Assembly: GCF_002899945.2 (NCBI RefSeq)
Contig: NZ_PPEG02000003.1
Coordinates: forward strand, 62,001 to 126,000
DNA from: Chryseobacterium viscerum
GTDB lineage: Bacteria > Bacteroidota > Bacteroidia > Flavobacteriales > Weeksellaceae
Direction of reading: 5' to 3'
DNA: 64,000 nt
Positions 51,987-61,937 of the stretch are shown in pieces; position 1 is the first letter of the stretch; each line of letters starts with the position of its first letter. A program made the position numbers and the translations under genes. The notes under the pieces were generated by a model. The model had not been told where the DNA came from. It was given only the letters and a program-made list of their open reading frames with translations, and did not search any database.

Positions 51987-52802
51987 CTAAAATTGTAAAA
52001 ATCGGAAATTGGGGATTTCTTTACGGAGAATTTTGGGAGATTGACCTGTTATATCTTTAAGTTCATGATTAAAGTGTGCCTGGTCAAAATAATTGTTATC
52101 ATGGGCAATTTGTGTTAACGAATTTTCAGAGTACTTCATTTGAAAGGCAATTTGTTTCAATTTGACCACACGAAAATATTCCTTTGGTGAGCATCCCACA
52201 TATTCATAGAAGTGATTTCGTAAAGTACGGTCTGTAACGTTTAATTGTTTTGAAAGTTCTGTTATTTCAATATGCCCGAAGTTTGATTCGATCAAATCAA
52301 TGGCCTTGGTGATAAGTGATAAATCACGAATAAGAATATTATCTAAAAAGACATTTTCTATCGCATTGAACATCTCTTCCGTATCGGACAAGAAATGTAT
52401 TTTTTGCATAAAATCTTTAGCGACATTACCAAAAAGTTCTTGGGTGTTGATTAACCAAGGTAATTTGTTTATAGGTTTTTTAGTAAAATAAGCCAATCCA
52501 AAAGGTCTTACGTGGGCGCCTAAAATTTTTATTCTGTCAGTAGTTGGCTTTACGTTTATTTTTTGGGTGGAGATTCTTGATATGGCGGTGTTTATTAATT
52601 GGGATTTATTTAATGTGTTATTAACGACCATAAAAGGATGATCAAAAAAATAGCCAACTGTTATCCGAGGAAAGGGTATCATAAATTCAGCTTCTTCAGT
52701 GAGTTGAGATACTGGAATATCAATGTAGAAATAATATTCAACAATTGTGGAGAGGAATGGGTTTTCGGGCTTCCTGAGCGTGAAATTATTATGGCTGTCC
52801 AT
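51987..52802 (-). CDS. AraC-family transcriptional regulator
   Basis: This 271-residue regulator has an N-terminal ligand-type domain (about 1-150, with AHVRPFGLAYF near residue 96, as in DUF6597-type regulators). A double helix-turn-helix follows: ELSKQLNVTDRTLRNHFYEYVG, CSPKEYFRVVKLKQI and ENSLTQIAHDNNYFDQAHFNHELKDITGQSP. It is upstream of the cytochrome b561-like gene, 115 bases away on the same strand, and is a plausible regulator of it. The inducer is unknown. Confidence 0.9.
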   Translation of the reverse strand: MDSHNNFTLRKPENPFLSTIVEYYFYIDIPVSQLTEEAEFMIPFPRITVGYFFDHPFMVVNNTLNKSQLINTAISRISTQKINVKPTTDRIKILGAHVRPFGLAYFTKKPINKLPWLINTQELFGNVAKDFMQKIHFLSDTEEMFNAIENVFLDNILIRDLSLITKAIDLIESNFGHIEITELSKQLNVTDRTLRNHFYEYVGCSPKEYFRVVKLKQIAFQMKYSENSLTQIAHDNNYFDQAHFNHELKDITGQSPKILRKEIPNFRFLQF

Positions 52803-52968
52803 GCTCTATTTATGATTTATTGTTAGTTGTCTTATTGGACTTAATCAATATGGTTCAAAGAATAACGTTATAAATTTAGCTATATTGTAAATACTATAGA
52901 TGATCTACACTACTTCTAAACTAGATATTTTAGGAAAAACATTTTTGGGATGATTCGTTCAGTGAAGA

Positions 52969-54249
52969 TCAAACTTCCAGCTTTTTTTCAACCTCACCCG
53001 GATGATCCAGGCAGTACTGAAGCTGCCCCTTATCAAGCTGTTTCTCCCAATTGGCCACTACAACAGTAGCCACAGAATTTCCAATAACATTCGTTAATGC
53101 ACGGCACTCACTCATGAACTTATCAATTCCTAAGATTAGCGTCATTCCGGCAATAGGAATCTCAGGAACTACCGCCAATGTTGCTGCCAGTGTTACAAAT
53201 CCAGCACCGGTAACGCCTGCGGCTCCTTTTGAACTTAACATAGCTACCAAAAGTAACATCAGCTGTTTTTCAATAGGAAGATGAATGTTTAAAGCCTGAG
53301 CAATAAAAAGAGAGGCCAGGGTCATGTAAATATTCGTTCCGTCAAGATTGAAAGAATACCCTGTAGGGACTACAAGACCTACGATTGCCCTCGAACAGCC
53401 TGCTTTTTCAAGTTTTTCCATGATTCCCGGTAAAGCAGACTCTGAAGAGCTGGTACCCAGAACGAGAAGAAGTTCTTCTTTAAGGTAAAAAATGAGCTTA
53501 AAAATATTAAAACCGTTATACCACGCTACAGCTCCCAATACCAGAACTACAAAAAGAATAGAAGTAATATAGAATGTAGCAACCAGAAATATAAGGTTCA
53601 ATACAGAATGGAGCCCATATTTTCCAATCGTAAATGCCATTGCTCCAAAAGCACCGATGGGGGCAAGCTTCATGAGCATATGAACAATTTTAAATACCGG
53701 AGTTGACAGATCCTGTAAAAAGTCGGTTACTTTTTGACTTTTCTCTTTGGTTAAAACCAGCGCAACACCCATTAAAATTGCAACCAAAAGAACCTGAAGG
53801 ATATTTTCACCCACCAAAGGACTGAATAAAGTCTCCGGAATAATATTCATAATAAACCCTGTAAGCGTTGACTCATGGGCTTTTACCTGATATTGTGAAA
53901 CGTCACCTGAAAGAGTAGCAGGATCAATATTCAAACCATGACCAGGCTGTAAGATATTCCCCACAAATAAGCCAATGATAAGAGCAAGAGTTGAAAATGT
54001 GAAAAAATAGATCATTGCTTTTATGGCAATTCTTCCTACTTTTTTCAGATCGGTCATATGGGCGATTCCCAGGGTGAGGGTTATAAAGATCACCGGAGCG
54101 ATAATCATTTTTACCAATTTGATGAATCCGTCCCCAAGGGGTTTCATCTTTTCTCCCAATTCAGGATAGAAATTTCCAAGAAAAATACCGGCAATTATTG
54201 CTATAATAACCTGGAAGTAAAGCTGATTGTATATTTTTTTTGCTTTCAA
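52969..54249 (-). CDS. Dicarboxylate/amino acid:cation symporter
   Basis: This 426-residue SLC1/DAACS transporter is of the DctA/GltP type. It has eight membrane helices and two hairpins. The serine-rich hairpin is [16 protein letters not shown], followed by [24 protein letters not shown] (with the DGT ion site). The transport motif near [14 protein letters not shown] is present. It imports glutamate, aspartate or C4-dicarboxylates with Na+ or H+. Substrate not determined. Confidence 0.92.
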   Translation of the reverse strand: MKAKKIYNQLYFQVIIAIIAGIFLGNFYPELGEKMKPLGDGFIKLVKMIIAPVIFITLTLGIAHMTDLKKVGRIAIKAMIYFFTFSTLALIIGLFVGNILQPGHGLNIDPATLSGDVSQYQVKAHESTLTGFIMNIIPETLFSPLVGENILQVLLVAILMGVALVLTKEKSQKVTDFLQDLSTPVFKIVHMLMKLAPIGAFGAMAFTIGKYGLHSVLNLIFLVATFYITSILFVVLVLGAVAWYNGFNIFKLIFYLKEELLLVLGTSSSESALPGIMEKLEKAGCSRAIVGLVVPTGYSFNLDGTNIYMTLASLFIAQALNIHLPIEKQLMLLLVAMLSSKGAAGVTGAGFVTLAATLAVVPEIPIAGMTLILGIDKFMSECRALTNVIGNSVATVVVANWEKQLDKGQLQYCLDHPGEVEKKLEV

Positions 54250-54305
54250 AGAACAGTCGTTTTGTTTTTTTAAGGGCGAAAATTAAGAAAATTTATCTAA
54301 AAACA

Positions 54306-54319
54306 TGACAAATGTCATT
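54306..54319. promoter_or_regulatory. Palindrome upstream of the symporter gene
   Basis: ATGACAAATGTCAT is a perfect 14-bp palindrome 57 bases from the symporter start codon. A related half-site TGTCATTTGTCA recurs at 54399-54410. The TGACA..TGTCA symmetry is compatible with an operator, such as a Crp/Fnr-like site. The regulator is unknown. Confidence 0.4.
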
Positions 54320-54539
54320 GAAAAGAATCTGTAGAGAAAATTTATCTATGGATAAACTCATCTAAACATTGTAGTCGAGGAAATTTGGAAAAAAAATATG
54401 TCATTTGTCAAAAAATATTCCTCAAGTCCTTCAAAAAAAGGATAGAAGGAAATTTTGACACGTCAAGTTTTGTCGCTATTGCCATTTACATTTGTTTTTA
54501 GAAAGGTTTCAGAAAAGAAAACAACTAAAACATAATTTT

Positions 54540-56591
54540 ATGGAAAAAAAAATTGACGAAGAAAGCAAACGAATACTTCGAGGAAGCCGTATCATACAAT
54601 TTGCAGGGCTTGAAAAAGGAATTTATGGAAGTGGTAAAGACCATTTTGAAGGGATAAGACCCAACAAAATATTTGATGAAATTTCCAATGAGCACGCATT
54701 AAACACACCTTTTGGAAAAAACAGTGCTTTTTATAAACCTACAACTGAAGATTACGATGCTTTATCTAAAGATTTTTATACAGGTGGAATTAATTATGAA
54801 CTTCTTGTAAAAGATTTAAAAGAAAAATTAGGACTGATAAATAGCTTTTTATTTGAACCAGAAAAATATTTGTTGGAAGATAAAACCATTTATTCAGGCT
54901 CTTCTTCATTTAATGCTCCTGTATTCAGCAGTATTAAAAATAACAAACCTTTTGTATATAAAAAGAACGATAAAGAAACTCAGGCTGTTTTTGATGTATC
55001 CAAACTGAATACCAGAAAAAACTTATTGAGCAACTCTTACAATTTTGGGATTTATTTTGATAACTATAAAGTAACCTATAATCTTAACTTTATCTATAAA
55101 GATGGAGAGGATAAGAAGTTTTCTGATTTACAAACAGATGCAACAGAAAGTCCTTATGATTTCAAACTGAATGATGAATATATTGCAATAAAGCTTTATA
55201 CTGGGAATGCAGAAACTTTCATTGAATTTTTGAGAATTATAAAAGGTAATTCACAAGCCGAGCAAATGAAAAATGATATTATCCTAGATTATAAACATTT
55301 TTTTGCAACGGCTAAAAGCAACCCTGATATTATTGATGCCTTATATGAAAATATTCCTGATTTTGTCTTGGAAGCTCTTACCGATGAAATACTTTGGAAA
55401 GATTTTGTCTCTCTTTCTGAAAAAGCTATTGATACATCTGGGACAAATGAAAACCTTTCGGTTATTAATTTGTTAAAAGGTGTAAAAAATGGTGTTTGGT
55501 GGAGCATACAAGTCAATAACAATCCTAACGTAGTAAGAAAAGTTTTGAATAAACTCAAAGCCGGCTATCTTGAAGATTTCATTATTGCATTGACAAAAGT
55601 GGGAATTAATGCATGGAAAAATTCTGATTACCAAAATGCGATAACCTATTCTCTCGAAATGAAAGACACATTGAAAAATGGTGTTGTTGAAAACAGATTT
55701 GTGTATTGGAGCGGATTTTTGGAAAAAGAGAAGAAATTTGAAGTCGGTTTTACCATTCATTCTTATGAAAATGGGAATCAAGCTCCTTCGGAAAGTGGTT
55801 CTGAAACATTAGGGATAAATGATGCCTTTACTCCATTGAGAATACCAGATGATAAGGAAGATTATTTCATACCTACAATTGTTGCTAATTATTTTACTGA
55901 AAAACAACTGGCTGAAGACCGATGGACGGTTTTGGAAAATATTGCAGCTGCTTTATTACCTGAGTTTGAAGCGAGTGCTTTTAGAAGTTTTTCTTCTTTA
56001 GCTTCAAAATTAAGATATTCCAAATATTTAAAGGTTTTGGGAGAAAATCCTGCTTTTCAGAAAATATTAGTTGAACTTTCCAACACAAGGTATATGGCAA
56101 AATATTTATCTTTGGAAGAAGAAACGGCAGTAAGGCTTTATACATCAGGATATTATTCTGGTTTAAACAGAGCTTTAAGAGGAGAAGTTGCGATAACAGA
56201 AGAATATAAAGCATTTAAAGAGTTGCTCAATAATGCTTTGAAGAAATTACCAAAAACAAGCTCGTCTACTTTTTACAGGTTAGAAAAAATGTCTCCTGAG
56301 ATGTTGAGTAAAGAATATGCAATAGGTAAGACAATTGAAAAGAAAGGCTTTACATCTTCTACTTATGATTATATGGCTGTTGAAGAAATGATGGTTGATG
56401 ATGTAGGATATAATGTTTTTATAAAAATTACGGGAAAAAATGGCAAGAACATAGAAACTGCCTCATTATTACCCGCTGAGCGAGAAGTGCTTTTTAGAAG
56501 CAATACGAAGTTTATTGTGGAAGACATAGAGAAAATTAAAAACCCTACTAACGGAAATGATATGTTTAAAATAACGATTAGCGAAAAATAA
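54540..56591 (+). CDS. Polymorphic toxin with C-terminal R-S-E ADP-ribosyltransferase domain
   Basis: This 683-residue protein has no signal peptide or membrane segment. A ~200-residue N-terminal region of unknown fold comes first. A long helical part (about 230-500) follows with LYENIPDFVLEALTDEIL and VINLLKGVKNGVWW, of a kind seen in other Bacteroidota polymorphic effectors. The toxin domain runs from about 525 to 683. It has Arg580 (TFYRLEK), the STS-like GFTSST (Ser606) and the ExE pair Glu647-x-Glu649 (LPAEREVLF), all hallmarks of arginine-type ADP-ribosyltransferases. It would modify a target protein using NAD+. The next gene, 1 base downstream, may be its immunity or adaptor. Delivery route unknown. 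The ATG at 54540 was preferred to one at 54492. Confidence 0.85.
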   Translation: MEKKIDEESKRILRGSRIIQFAGLEKGIYGSGKDHFEGIRPNKIFDEISNEHALNTPFGKNSAFYKPTTEDYDALSKDFYTGGINYELLVKDLKEKLGLINSFLFEPEKYLLEDKTIYSGSSSFNAPVFSSIKNNKPFVYKKNDKETQAVFDVSKLNTRKNLLSNSYNFGIYFDNYKVTYNLNFIYKDGEDKKFSDLQTDATESPYDFKLNDEYIAIKLYTGNAETFIEFLRIIKGNSQAEQMKNDIILDYKHFFATAKSNPDIIDALYENIPDFVLEALTDEILWKDFVSLSEKAIDTSGTNENLSVINLLKGVKNGVWWSIQVNNNPNVVRKVLNKLKAGYLEDFIIALTKVGINAWKNSDYQNAITYSLEMKDTLKNGVVENRFVYWSGFLEKEKKFEVGFTIHSYENGNQAPSESGSETLGINDAFTPLRIPDDKEDYFIPTIVANYFTEKQLAEDRWTVLENIAAALLPEFEASAFRSFSSLASKLRYSKYLKVLGENPAFQKILVELSNTRYMAKYLSLEEETAVRLYTSGYYSGLNRALRGEVAITEEYKAFKELLNNALKKLPKTSSSTFYRLEKMSPEMLSKEYAIGKTIEKKGFTSSTYDYMAVEEMMVDDVGYNVFIKITGKNGKNIETASLLPAEREVLFRSNTKFIVEDIEKIKNPTNGNDMFKITISEK

Positions 56592-56592
56592 A

Positions 56593-56850
56593 ATGGAAAA
56601 GCAAGAATTATTAAATAAGAAAATTAGTCGAGCTGAAGAATTAAGACCTATTATTTTAAAAGGTTTTAAAACCGAACAAGAGTTAGAGCAGTACCATTCT
56701 GAAAATGCTCATCTTTATGAAGAATATAGAAAATTATCACAAGAAATCAGAACATTGAAACTGGAATTAATGACACCCGAAGAGAAGTTAGAATACTATC
56801 GCCAAAAGGAACTTGCTAAAGAGAAGTATAAAAAATCTGATTTGAGCTAG
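56593..56850 (+). CDS. Small charged coiled-coil protein paired with the toxin
   Basis: This 85-residue helical protein is rich in Lys and Glu (EEYRKLSQEIRTLKLELMTPEE and similar) with no recognised domain. It begins one base after the toxin stop and shares its terminator at 56877-56920, so it belongs to the same transcript. A small cognate next to an effector is usually an immunity protein or a secretion adaptor. Coiled-coil form fits either. Neither role can be read from sequence. Confidence 0.65.
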   Translation: MEKQELLNKKISRAEELRPIILKGFKTEQELEQYHSENAHLYEEYRKLSQEIRTLKLELMTPEEKLEYYRQKELAKEKYKKSDLS

Positions 56851-56876
56851 TTATGATTTAATCTGACCATAGTAAA

Positions 56877-56920
56877 AAATGATTGGTTCTACAGTAATAT
56901 CAAGGTAAAACCAATCATTT
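56877..56920 (+). terminator. Terminator of the toxin unit
   Basis: AAATGATTGGTT (56877-56888) pairs perfectly with 56909-56920 over a 20-base loop, with A+T-rich flanks. It is a plausible intrinsic terminator of the two-gene unit. Confidence 0.65.
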
Positions 56921-56958
56921 ATATTTATAAAATTTTAAATAAGTTTGATATAAAAAAA

Positions 56959-57009
56959 CTCCGGCTTGATTCTAAAAAGGTTTTCACCCTTTTTAGAATC
57001 AAGCCGGAG
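56959..57009 (-). terminator. Long perfect hairpin terminating ggt
   Basis: A perfect 22-bp inverted repeat (56959-56980 with 56988-57009, core CCGGCTTGATTCTAAAAAGG) has a 7-base loop. It is followed by a T-run on the minus strand. It lies 42 bases beyond the ggt stop codon and backs up the toxin terminator from the other side. Confidence 0.9.
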
Positions 57010-57050
57010 CTGTAGCTGTATATATAATTGGGTTAATCGTAAAATAATGA

Positions 57051-58739
57051 TTATTCCACCGCTACAGAATCGTCTCCGCGGCCGTCTGCTACTGCATGAA
57101 TGTTTCCATTCTCGTCAAGGACAATCATTTCTGTTTTTCCAATATATTTTATCTTTTCAATGACGTAATTCTTACTTTTCAGTTCAGAAATAGTACTTTC
57201 AGGAAAGTTATTTTCTACCGTGATAGTTTCTGGTAGCCACTGATGATGGAATTTGGGTGCATTGACTGAAAGATTGGCATTCAGTTTAAAATCCACAACA
57301 TTGACAATAGATTGGTACACCGAAGTTGGAATTGTAGTACCCCCTGGAGTTCCCACTACCATATAAGGTTTTCCATTCTTAAGAAGAATAGTAGGAGTCA
57401 TGGAAGAAAGCATTCTTTTATTCGGTTGAACAGAATTGGCTTCTCCTCCTACTGCTCCAAACATATTGGGTACGCCCGGTTTGATGGAAAAATCATCCAT
57501 TTCATTATTTAAAAAGAAACCAGCTCCTGAAACCAGTACTTTACTGCCGTAATACCCATTAAGAGTTGTTGTTACAGAAGCGGCATTTCCATCCTTGTCA
57601 AGTACGGAGATATGGGTGGTCTGCATAGATTCTTTAGGCTGTGCTATGATCTTACCGACTTCTGCACTTGGAGTTGCTTTATCAAAGCTGAAACTTTTCC
57701 ATCTGTTTTTCAAATATTCATCAGAAATCAGATAGGCAGTTTTATCCTGAATAAAATCTGGATCTCCCATATATTCCGCTCTGTCTGCGAAAGCTCTTCG
57801 TTCTGCCTCGGCCATAATCTGAACGGCCTTTGTAGAGTTTTGCTGATATTTTTCAAGGTTTTCAAAACTTGCCATTCTCAGCATTTGGGCAAGAAGGACT
57901 CCGCCACTTGAAGGTAAAGGCATCGTTACAACATCGTTTCCTTTGTAATCGAATTCAAGCGCTTTTCTCTCTGCAACTTTATAGTTTTTAAGATCTTCCA
58001 GCGTTATGATTCCGTTTCCTCTTTTCATTTCAGCCACCAGAAGCTCTGCAGTTTTCCCTTCATAAAAACCTTTTGGTCCTAATTTTTGAATGAGTTTCAA
58101 TGTTTCGGCTAGTTCTTTTTGAACCAGCAGATCTCCAGCTTTCCACGGAGCATCTTTCACAAAAATAATGGAAGACTTATTATGTCTCTGAAATTTTTCT
58201 CTCTGATTATTCAGCATTTCAGCCTCCTTGTCTGTGATGGTAAATCCTTTTTCCGCCAGATCAATTGCAGGCTGAATAATTTTTTCCATAGGCAGTTTAC
58301 AGTACTTCAGCGTAGCGAAAAATCCTGCCACACTTCCAGGAATACCCACTGCCAGTCTTCCGTTTTGAGAAAGGTCTGTATCTGCTTTTCCTTTTTTATC
58401 GATATACATGTCCCTGGAAGCCTTTTTTGGAGCGGTTTCCCTGTAATCCAGTGTGAATTTTTCTCCATTATTTTTTACACCTACCAAAAATCCGCCCCCT
58501 CCGATATTTCCTGCCTGAGGATATACAACAGCAAGGGCGTATTGTGTAGCTGTAACAGCGTCGTAGGCATTTCCGCCCATTTTTAAGATTTTGGCCCCCG
58601 CTTCACTGGCTAAAGGGTGTGCAGAGACTACAACGCCTTTGTTTTTGACCTGTACCTCTTTGATAATATTGAAATTTGTAAACTGTGACCAGGAAAAACT
58701 ATAGGCGAGAAGGGTTCCAACTAAAAATACTTTCTTCAT
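57051..58739 (-). CDS. ggt: Gamma-glutamyltransferase precursor
   Basis: This 562-residue exported enzyme (EC 2.3.2.2, 3.4.19.13) has a signal peptide ending SFSWSQF. The N-terminal part of the large subunit is NKGVVVSAHPLASEAGAKIL. Autocleavage occurs before the catalytic Thr of MQTTHISVLDKDG, generating the small subunit. The oxyanion loop is VVGTPGGTTIPTSVY. It hydrolyses glutathione and other gamma-glutamyl compounds in the periplasm. Length is normal. Confidence 0.95.
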   Translation of the reverse strand: MKKVFLVGTLLAYSFSWSQFTNFNIIKEVQVKNKGVVVSAHPLASEAGAKILKMGGNAYDAVTATQYALAVVYPQAGNIGGGGFLVGVKNNGEKFTLDYRETAPKKASRDMYIDKKGKADTDLSQNGRLAVGIPGSVAGFFATLKYCKLPMEKIIQPAIDLAEKGFTITDKEAEMLNNQREKFQRHNKSSIIFVKDAPWKAGDLLVQKELAETLKLIQKLGPKGFYEGKTAELLVAEMKRGNGIITLEDLKNYKVAERKALEFDYKGNDVVTMPLPSSGGVLLAQMLRMASFENLEKYQQNSTKAVQIMAEAERRAFADRAEYMGDPDFIQDKTAYLISDEYLKNRWKSFSFDKATPSAEVGKIIAQPKESMQTTHISVLDKDGNAASVTTTLNGYYGSKVLVSGAGFFLNNEMDDFSIKPGVPNMFGAVGGEANSVQPNKRMLSSMTPTILLKNGKPYMVVGTPGGTTIPTSVYQSIVNVVDFKLNANLSVNAPKFHHQWLPETITVENNFPESTISELKSKNYVIEKIKYIGKTEMIVLDENGNIHAVADGRGDDSVAVE

Positions 58740-58758
58740 AAAAATTACAGGTTTAAAA

Positions 58759-58766
58759 CAAAAATA
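58759..58766 (-). promoter_or_regulatory. -7 element of ggt
   Basis: The minus strand reads TATTTTTG, a perfect TAnnTTTG, 19 bases before the ggt ATG. Confidence 0.6.
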
Positions 58767-58956
58767 TCATTTTTAAAATAAAATCCCAATATCAAGAGAG
58801 TAAATAAAATAAAGAAGATTTCGTTAATTTATAAAACTATCAATCATTAAGTTGTTTTATTGTTTATTTTGTATTTAAATAAGATAAATATGTTTAAATA
58901 TTTTCTAAAATTAATTATTTGTTGATTATTGTGTTTTTTATAAATGGTAATTTATA

Positions 58957-58964
58957 TACATTTG
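58957..58964 (+). promoter_or_regulatory. -7 element of the large TonB receptor gene
   Basis: TACATTTG fits TAnnTTTG and lies 12 bases before the ATG at 58977, within the longest frame (from 58944). Confidence 0.6.
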
Positions 58965-58976
58965 AAAAAAATACGC

Positions 58977-61832
58977 ATGAAAAAAAATTACCAGAAAATT
59001 GTTTTAGTGGGAGCCCTGTTTTTTATTTCAGCAAATGCTGTGGCTCAAACTAATGATTCATTAAGTATTAAGACTGTTGAGGAGGTGAAGATTACTGTCG
59101 GTTCCAGAAATAAAGCCAGAGTAGCAACGGATACACCAGTACCGGTAGATGTAATTAATATCGGTTCACAGTCATTATTAAGTCCACAAACTGACCTTAA
59201 TCAAATTTTGAATTACGCTGCACCTTCTTTCACTTCAAACTCTGCAACCGTAGCAGATGGGACAGATCATGTGGACCCTGCGCAATTAAGAGGATTGGGA
59301 CCAGATCAGGTGTTGGTTTTACTCAATGGAAAAAGAAGGCATACTTCCTCACTGGTTAATATTAATGGTTCACCCGGAAGAGGATCTGTAGGGACAGACT
59401 TGAATGCTATCCCGGCGTTTGCTATTGAAAGGCTGGAGGTATTGAGGGATGGAGCTTCAGCGCAGTATGGTTCTGATGCTATTGCCGGAGTGATCAATGT
59501 CATCATGAAGAAAAATACAAATACTCTGACTTCAGCAATTACAGTCGGAGGATTTAATTCTAAAGGATCAAATGACCATTCCGGAGGATGGGACGGAGGG
59601 AAATACCAGCTTGACCTTAATTATGGTGTAAATCTTGGAAAAAATGGTTTTATAAACTTTACAGGTGGTTTGATGAAAAGAGATGATACAAGAAGAGCCA
59701 ATGCCAATACTTCCAATATCTTTAATGCTTATAATGCTGTAGAACAGCGGGCTTTACAAAATGGAGTCAATATTTCCTCCCTGTTTTCAAATATCAATAA
59801 TACCCCAAATTCTAATCAAATTCTGAATGATATTAAGCAATATTCTCAAAACGTTTCCTATTTTACCACACAGCAATTAAACCAGATTCAGAATGCAAAT
59901 ACCATTTCTGCGATGCAGTCTGCATTGAATTTTGATGTCACTAATAATGAATTGGATTACAGAGGATTGACCAGAAATGATTTTAATATGAGGGTGGGGC
60001 AATCCAAGCTTACCAGTGGTCAGTTATTTGTTAATTCCGAATTTGAAATTGCTTCCGGGGTGAGAGGATATGCTTTTGGAGGCTATTCTTACAGACATGG
60101 CAATGCTGCAGGATTTTACAGATTACCGAATCAGAACAGAACGTCTACTTCTATTTATCCCAATGGGTTTTTACCGGAAATATCTTCTGATGTTATTGAT
60201 GTTTCTTTTTCTGCTGGGTTTAAAGGAAAATTAGGCAGGGTGAATTACGACATCAGTAATACTTTCGGAAAAAATACGTTTGATTATACGATCGAAAATA
60301 CCGCCAATGCAAGTATGAGATATCCAAGTAAAACCAGCTTCGACGCAGGAGGGCTTGGCTTTTCACAAAATACCATCAATGCAGATTTCGATACCAAAGT
60401 GGATTGGTTAAAAGGATTTAATGTAGCTTTTGGTGGAGAGGCCAGATTTGAGAATTTTAAAATTACAAATGGGGAAGAAGCCTCATGGGCACTGTATGAT
60501 GTTAACGGAAATATTCAGACCCCGACAACTCCTGCAAATATGAAACCTACAGATTTCTTTGGAAACAGCAGACCGGGAGGTTCTCAGGTTTTTCCGGGTT
60601 TCAGACCGGAAAATGCATTGAGTAAAGGAAGAAACTCTGTTGCTCTTTATGCTGATACAGAATTGGATATTACAGACAAGTGGCTTGTAAGTGCGGCATT
60701 AAGATATGAGAACTATTCAGATTTTGGTTCTACATTTAATTATAAAATTGCTACTCGCTATAAAATCACTGAAACCTTCAATTTCAGAGCCGCTCATTCT
60801 ACAGGATTCAGGGCGCCTTCTTTACAGCAGATGTACTTTAACTCCACTTCCACTCAATTTGTAGGAGGAGTTCCTTTTGAAGTGGGAACTTTTTCAAATG
60901 ATTCCAATGCCGCTAAAATTCTGGGGATTCCGCAATTGAATCAGGAAGAATCTAAGAGTTTTTCTGCTGGTTTTACGGCTAAATTTCCGGATGCTAAACT
61001 TAGCGTAACTTTAGACGGATATTATACTAGAGTAAATAATAGAGTTGTACTTACTGATCAGTTTTCAAGACCATCGGGAACTTATGCAGATGGAACTCCT
61101 TTAAGAAATTTACAACTTGCTTTTGATGCAGCCAATGCTACAGCTGCTACATTTTTTGCCAATGCCATTGATACTCAGACAAAAGGTGTGGAAGGAGTAA
61201 TCTCTCATAAGACTCATTTAGGAAGTGTTTCGCTAAATTCAGATTTGGCTGTTACTGTTTCTAAAACAAACAGGGTTGGAGATATTCATGGTTCAGATGT
61301 TTTAATACAGGCTGGGCAGGTTAATAGATATTATTCGGAAGCAAGCCGTGTATATGTTGAAGAAGCTATCCCAAGATTTAAAGCATCTTTAAATAATTCA
61401 TTGGAAATAAATAAATTAAGCTTTCTTTTAAGAAACGTGTATTTTGGTAAAGTGACGGATCCTAATGTGGTTGATGTAAATGGGGACGGAATTGTTGGGG
61501 CTCAAGTTATCAACGGACAGGCTGTAGAAACAGAACACCCGGTTTGGGGAGGAAAAGTTATCACAGATTTTTCTGTGGGATACAATTTTTCAAAATCGTT
61601 TAGGCTGACCATAGGAGCAAATAATATCTTCGATATTTATCCTGATAAAAACTATGGGCCTGTAGCAGCCAGAAGAGCAACAGGAGTAGATGCTAACGGG
61701 AATGTTGTGTATTCTGCAACTCCAAGCACTATCGATTTGTCAAATTCTAATCAGTTTGTTTATTCCAGAAATGTTTCTCAATTTGGGATGAATGGAAGAT
61801 TTCTTTTTGCGAGAGTGAATCTTAATTTTTAA
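58977..61832 (+). CDS. Large TonB-dependent receptor of unknown substrate
   Basis: This 951-residue outer-membrane receptor has a signal peptide ending ANAVAQ. The plug domain includes DGASAQYGSDAIAGVINVIMKK and LRGLGPDQVLVLLNGKRRHT. A long barrel ends in the terminal LFARVNLNF. The plug resembles siderophore and vitamin B12-like receptors, but no SusD partner follows, so it is not a Sus-type glycan receptor. The next gene is an unrelated dehydrogenase. Substrate could be an iron chelate; no iron box was seen upstream. Confidence 0.88.
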   Translation: MKKNYQKIVLVGALFFISANAVAQTNDSLSIKTVEEVKITVGSRNKARVATDTPVPVDVINIGSQSLLSPQTDLNQILNYAAPSFTSNSATVADGTDHVDPAQLRGLGPDQVLVLLNGKRRHTSSLVNINGSPGRGSVGTDLNAIPAFAIERLEVLRDGASAQYGSDAIAGVINVIMKKNTNTLTSAITVGGFNSKGSNDHSGGWDGGKYQLDLNYGVNLGKNGFINFTGGLMKRDDTRRANANTSNIFNAYNAVEQRALQNGVNISSLFSNINNTPNSNQILNDIKQYSQNVSYFTTQQLNQIQNANTISAMQSALNFDVTNNELDYRGLTRNDFNMRVGQSKLTSGQLFVNSEFEIASGVRGYAFGGYSYRHGNAAGFYRLPNQNRTSTSIYPNGFLPEISSDVIDVSFSAGFKGKLGRVNYDISNTFGKNTFDYTIENTANASMRYPSKTSFDAGGLGFSQNTINADFDTKVDWLKGFNVAFGGEARFENFKITNGEEASWALYDVNGNIQTPTTPANMKPTDFFGNSRPGGSQVFPGFRPENALSKGRNSVALYADTELDITDKWLVSAALRYENYSDFGSTFNYKIATRYKITETFNFRAAHSTGFRAPSLQQMYFNSTSTQFVGGVPFEVGTFSNDSNAAKILGIPQLNQEESKSFSAGFTAKFPDAKLSVTLDGYYTRVNNRVVLTDQFSRPSGTYADGTPLRNLQLAFDAANATAATFFANAIDTQTKGVEGVISHKTHLGSVSLNSDLAVTVSKTNRVGDIHGSDVLIQAGQVNRYYSEASRVYVEEAIPRFKASLNNSLEINKLSFLLRNVYFGKVTDPNVVDVNGDGIVGAQVINGQAVETEHPVWGGKVITDFSVGYNFSKSFRLTIGANNIFDIYPDKNYGPVAARRATGVDANGNVVYSATPSTIDLSNSNQFVYSRNVSQFGMNGRFLFARVNLNF

Positions 61833-61855
61833 TCAATATTTTTCTTAGGATGATA

Positions 61856-61884
61856 AAAGGTATACGAAAGTGTACCTTTTTTAT
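61856..61884 (+). terminator. Terminator of the large TonB receptor gene
   Basis: AAAAGGTATAC (61856-61866) and GTGTACCTTTT (61871-61881) form an 11-bp stem (one G-U) closed by a GAAA tetraloop and followed by T. Confidence 0.9.
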
Positions 61885-61905
61885 TATGGTTGGCATGTTT
61901 TTTTT

Positions 61906-61913
61906 ACTTTTGT
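61906..61913 (+). promoter_or_regulatory. -7 element of the threonine dehydrogenase gene
   Basis: TACTTTTG, a perfect TAnnTTTG, lies 24 bases before the ATG at 61938. Confidence 0.65.
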
Positions 61914-61937
61914 ACAATTCTAAAAAAAATCTGAAAA

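Noticed and set aside
56966..57163. 65-codon plus-strand frame
   Set aside because: It runs through the ggt terminator hairpin and into ggt antisense; not a gene.
58977..61832. SusC-type glycan receptor
   Set aside because: No SusD-like lipoprotein follows; the next gene is a threonine dehydrogenase with its own promoter after a terminator.
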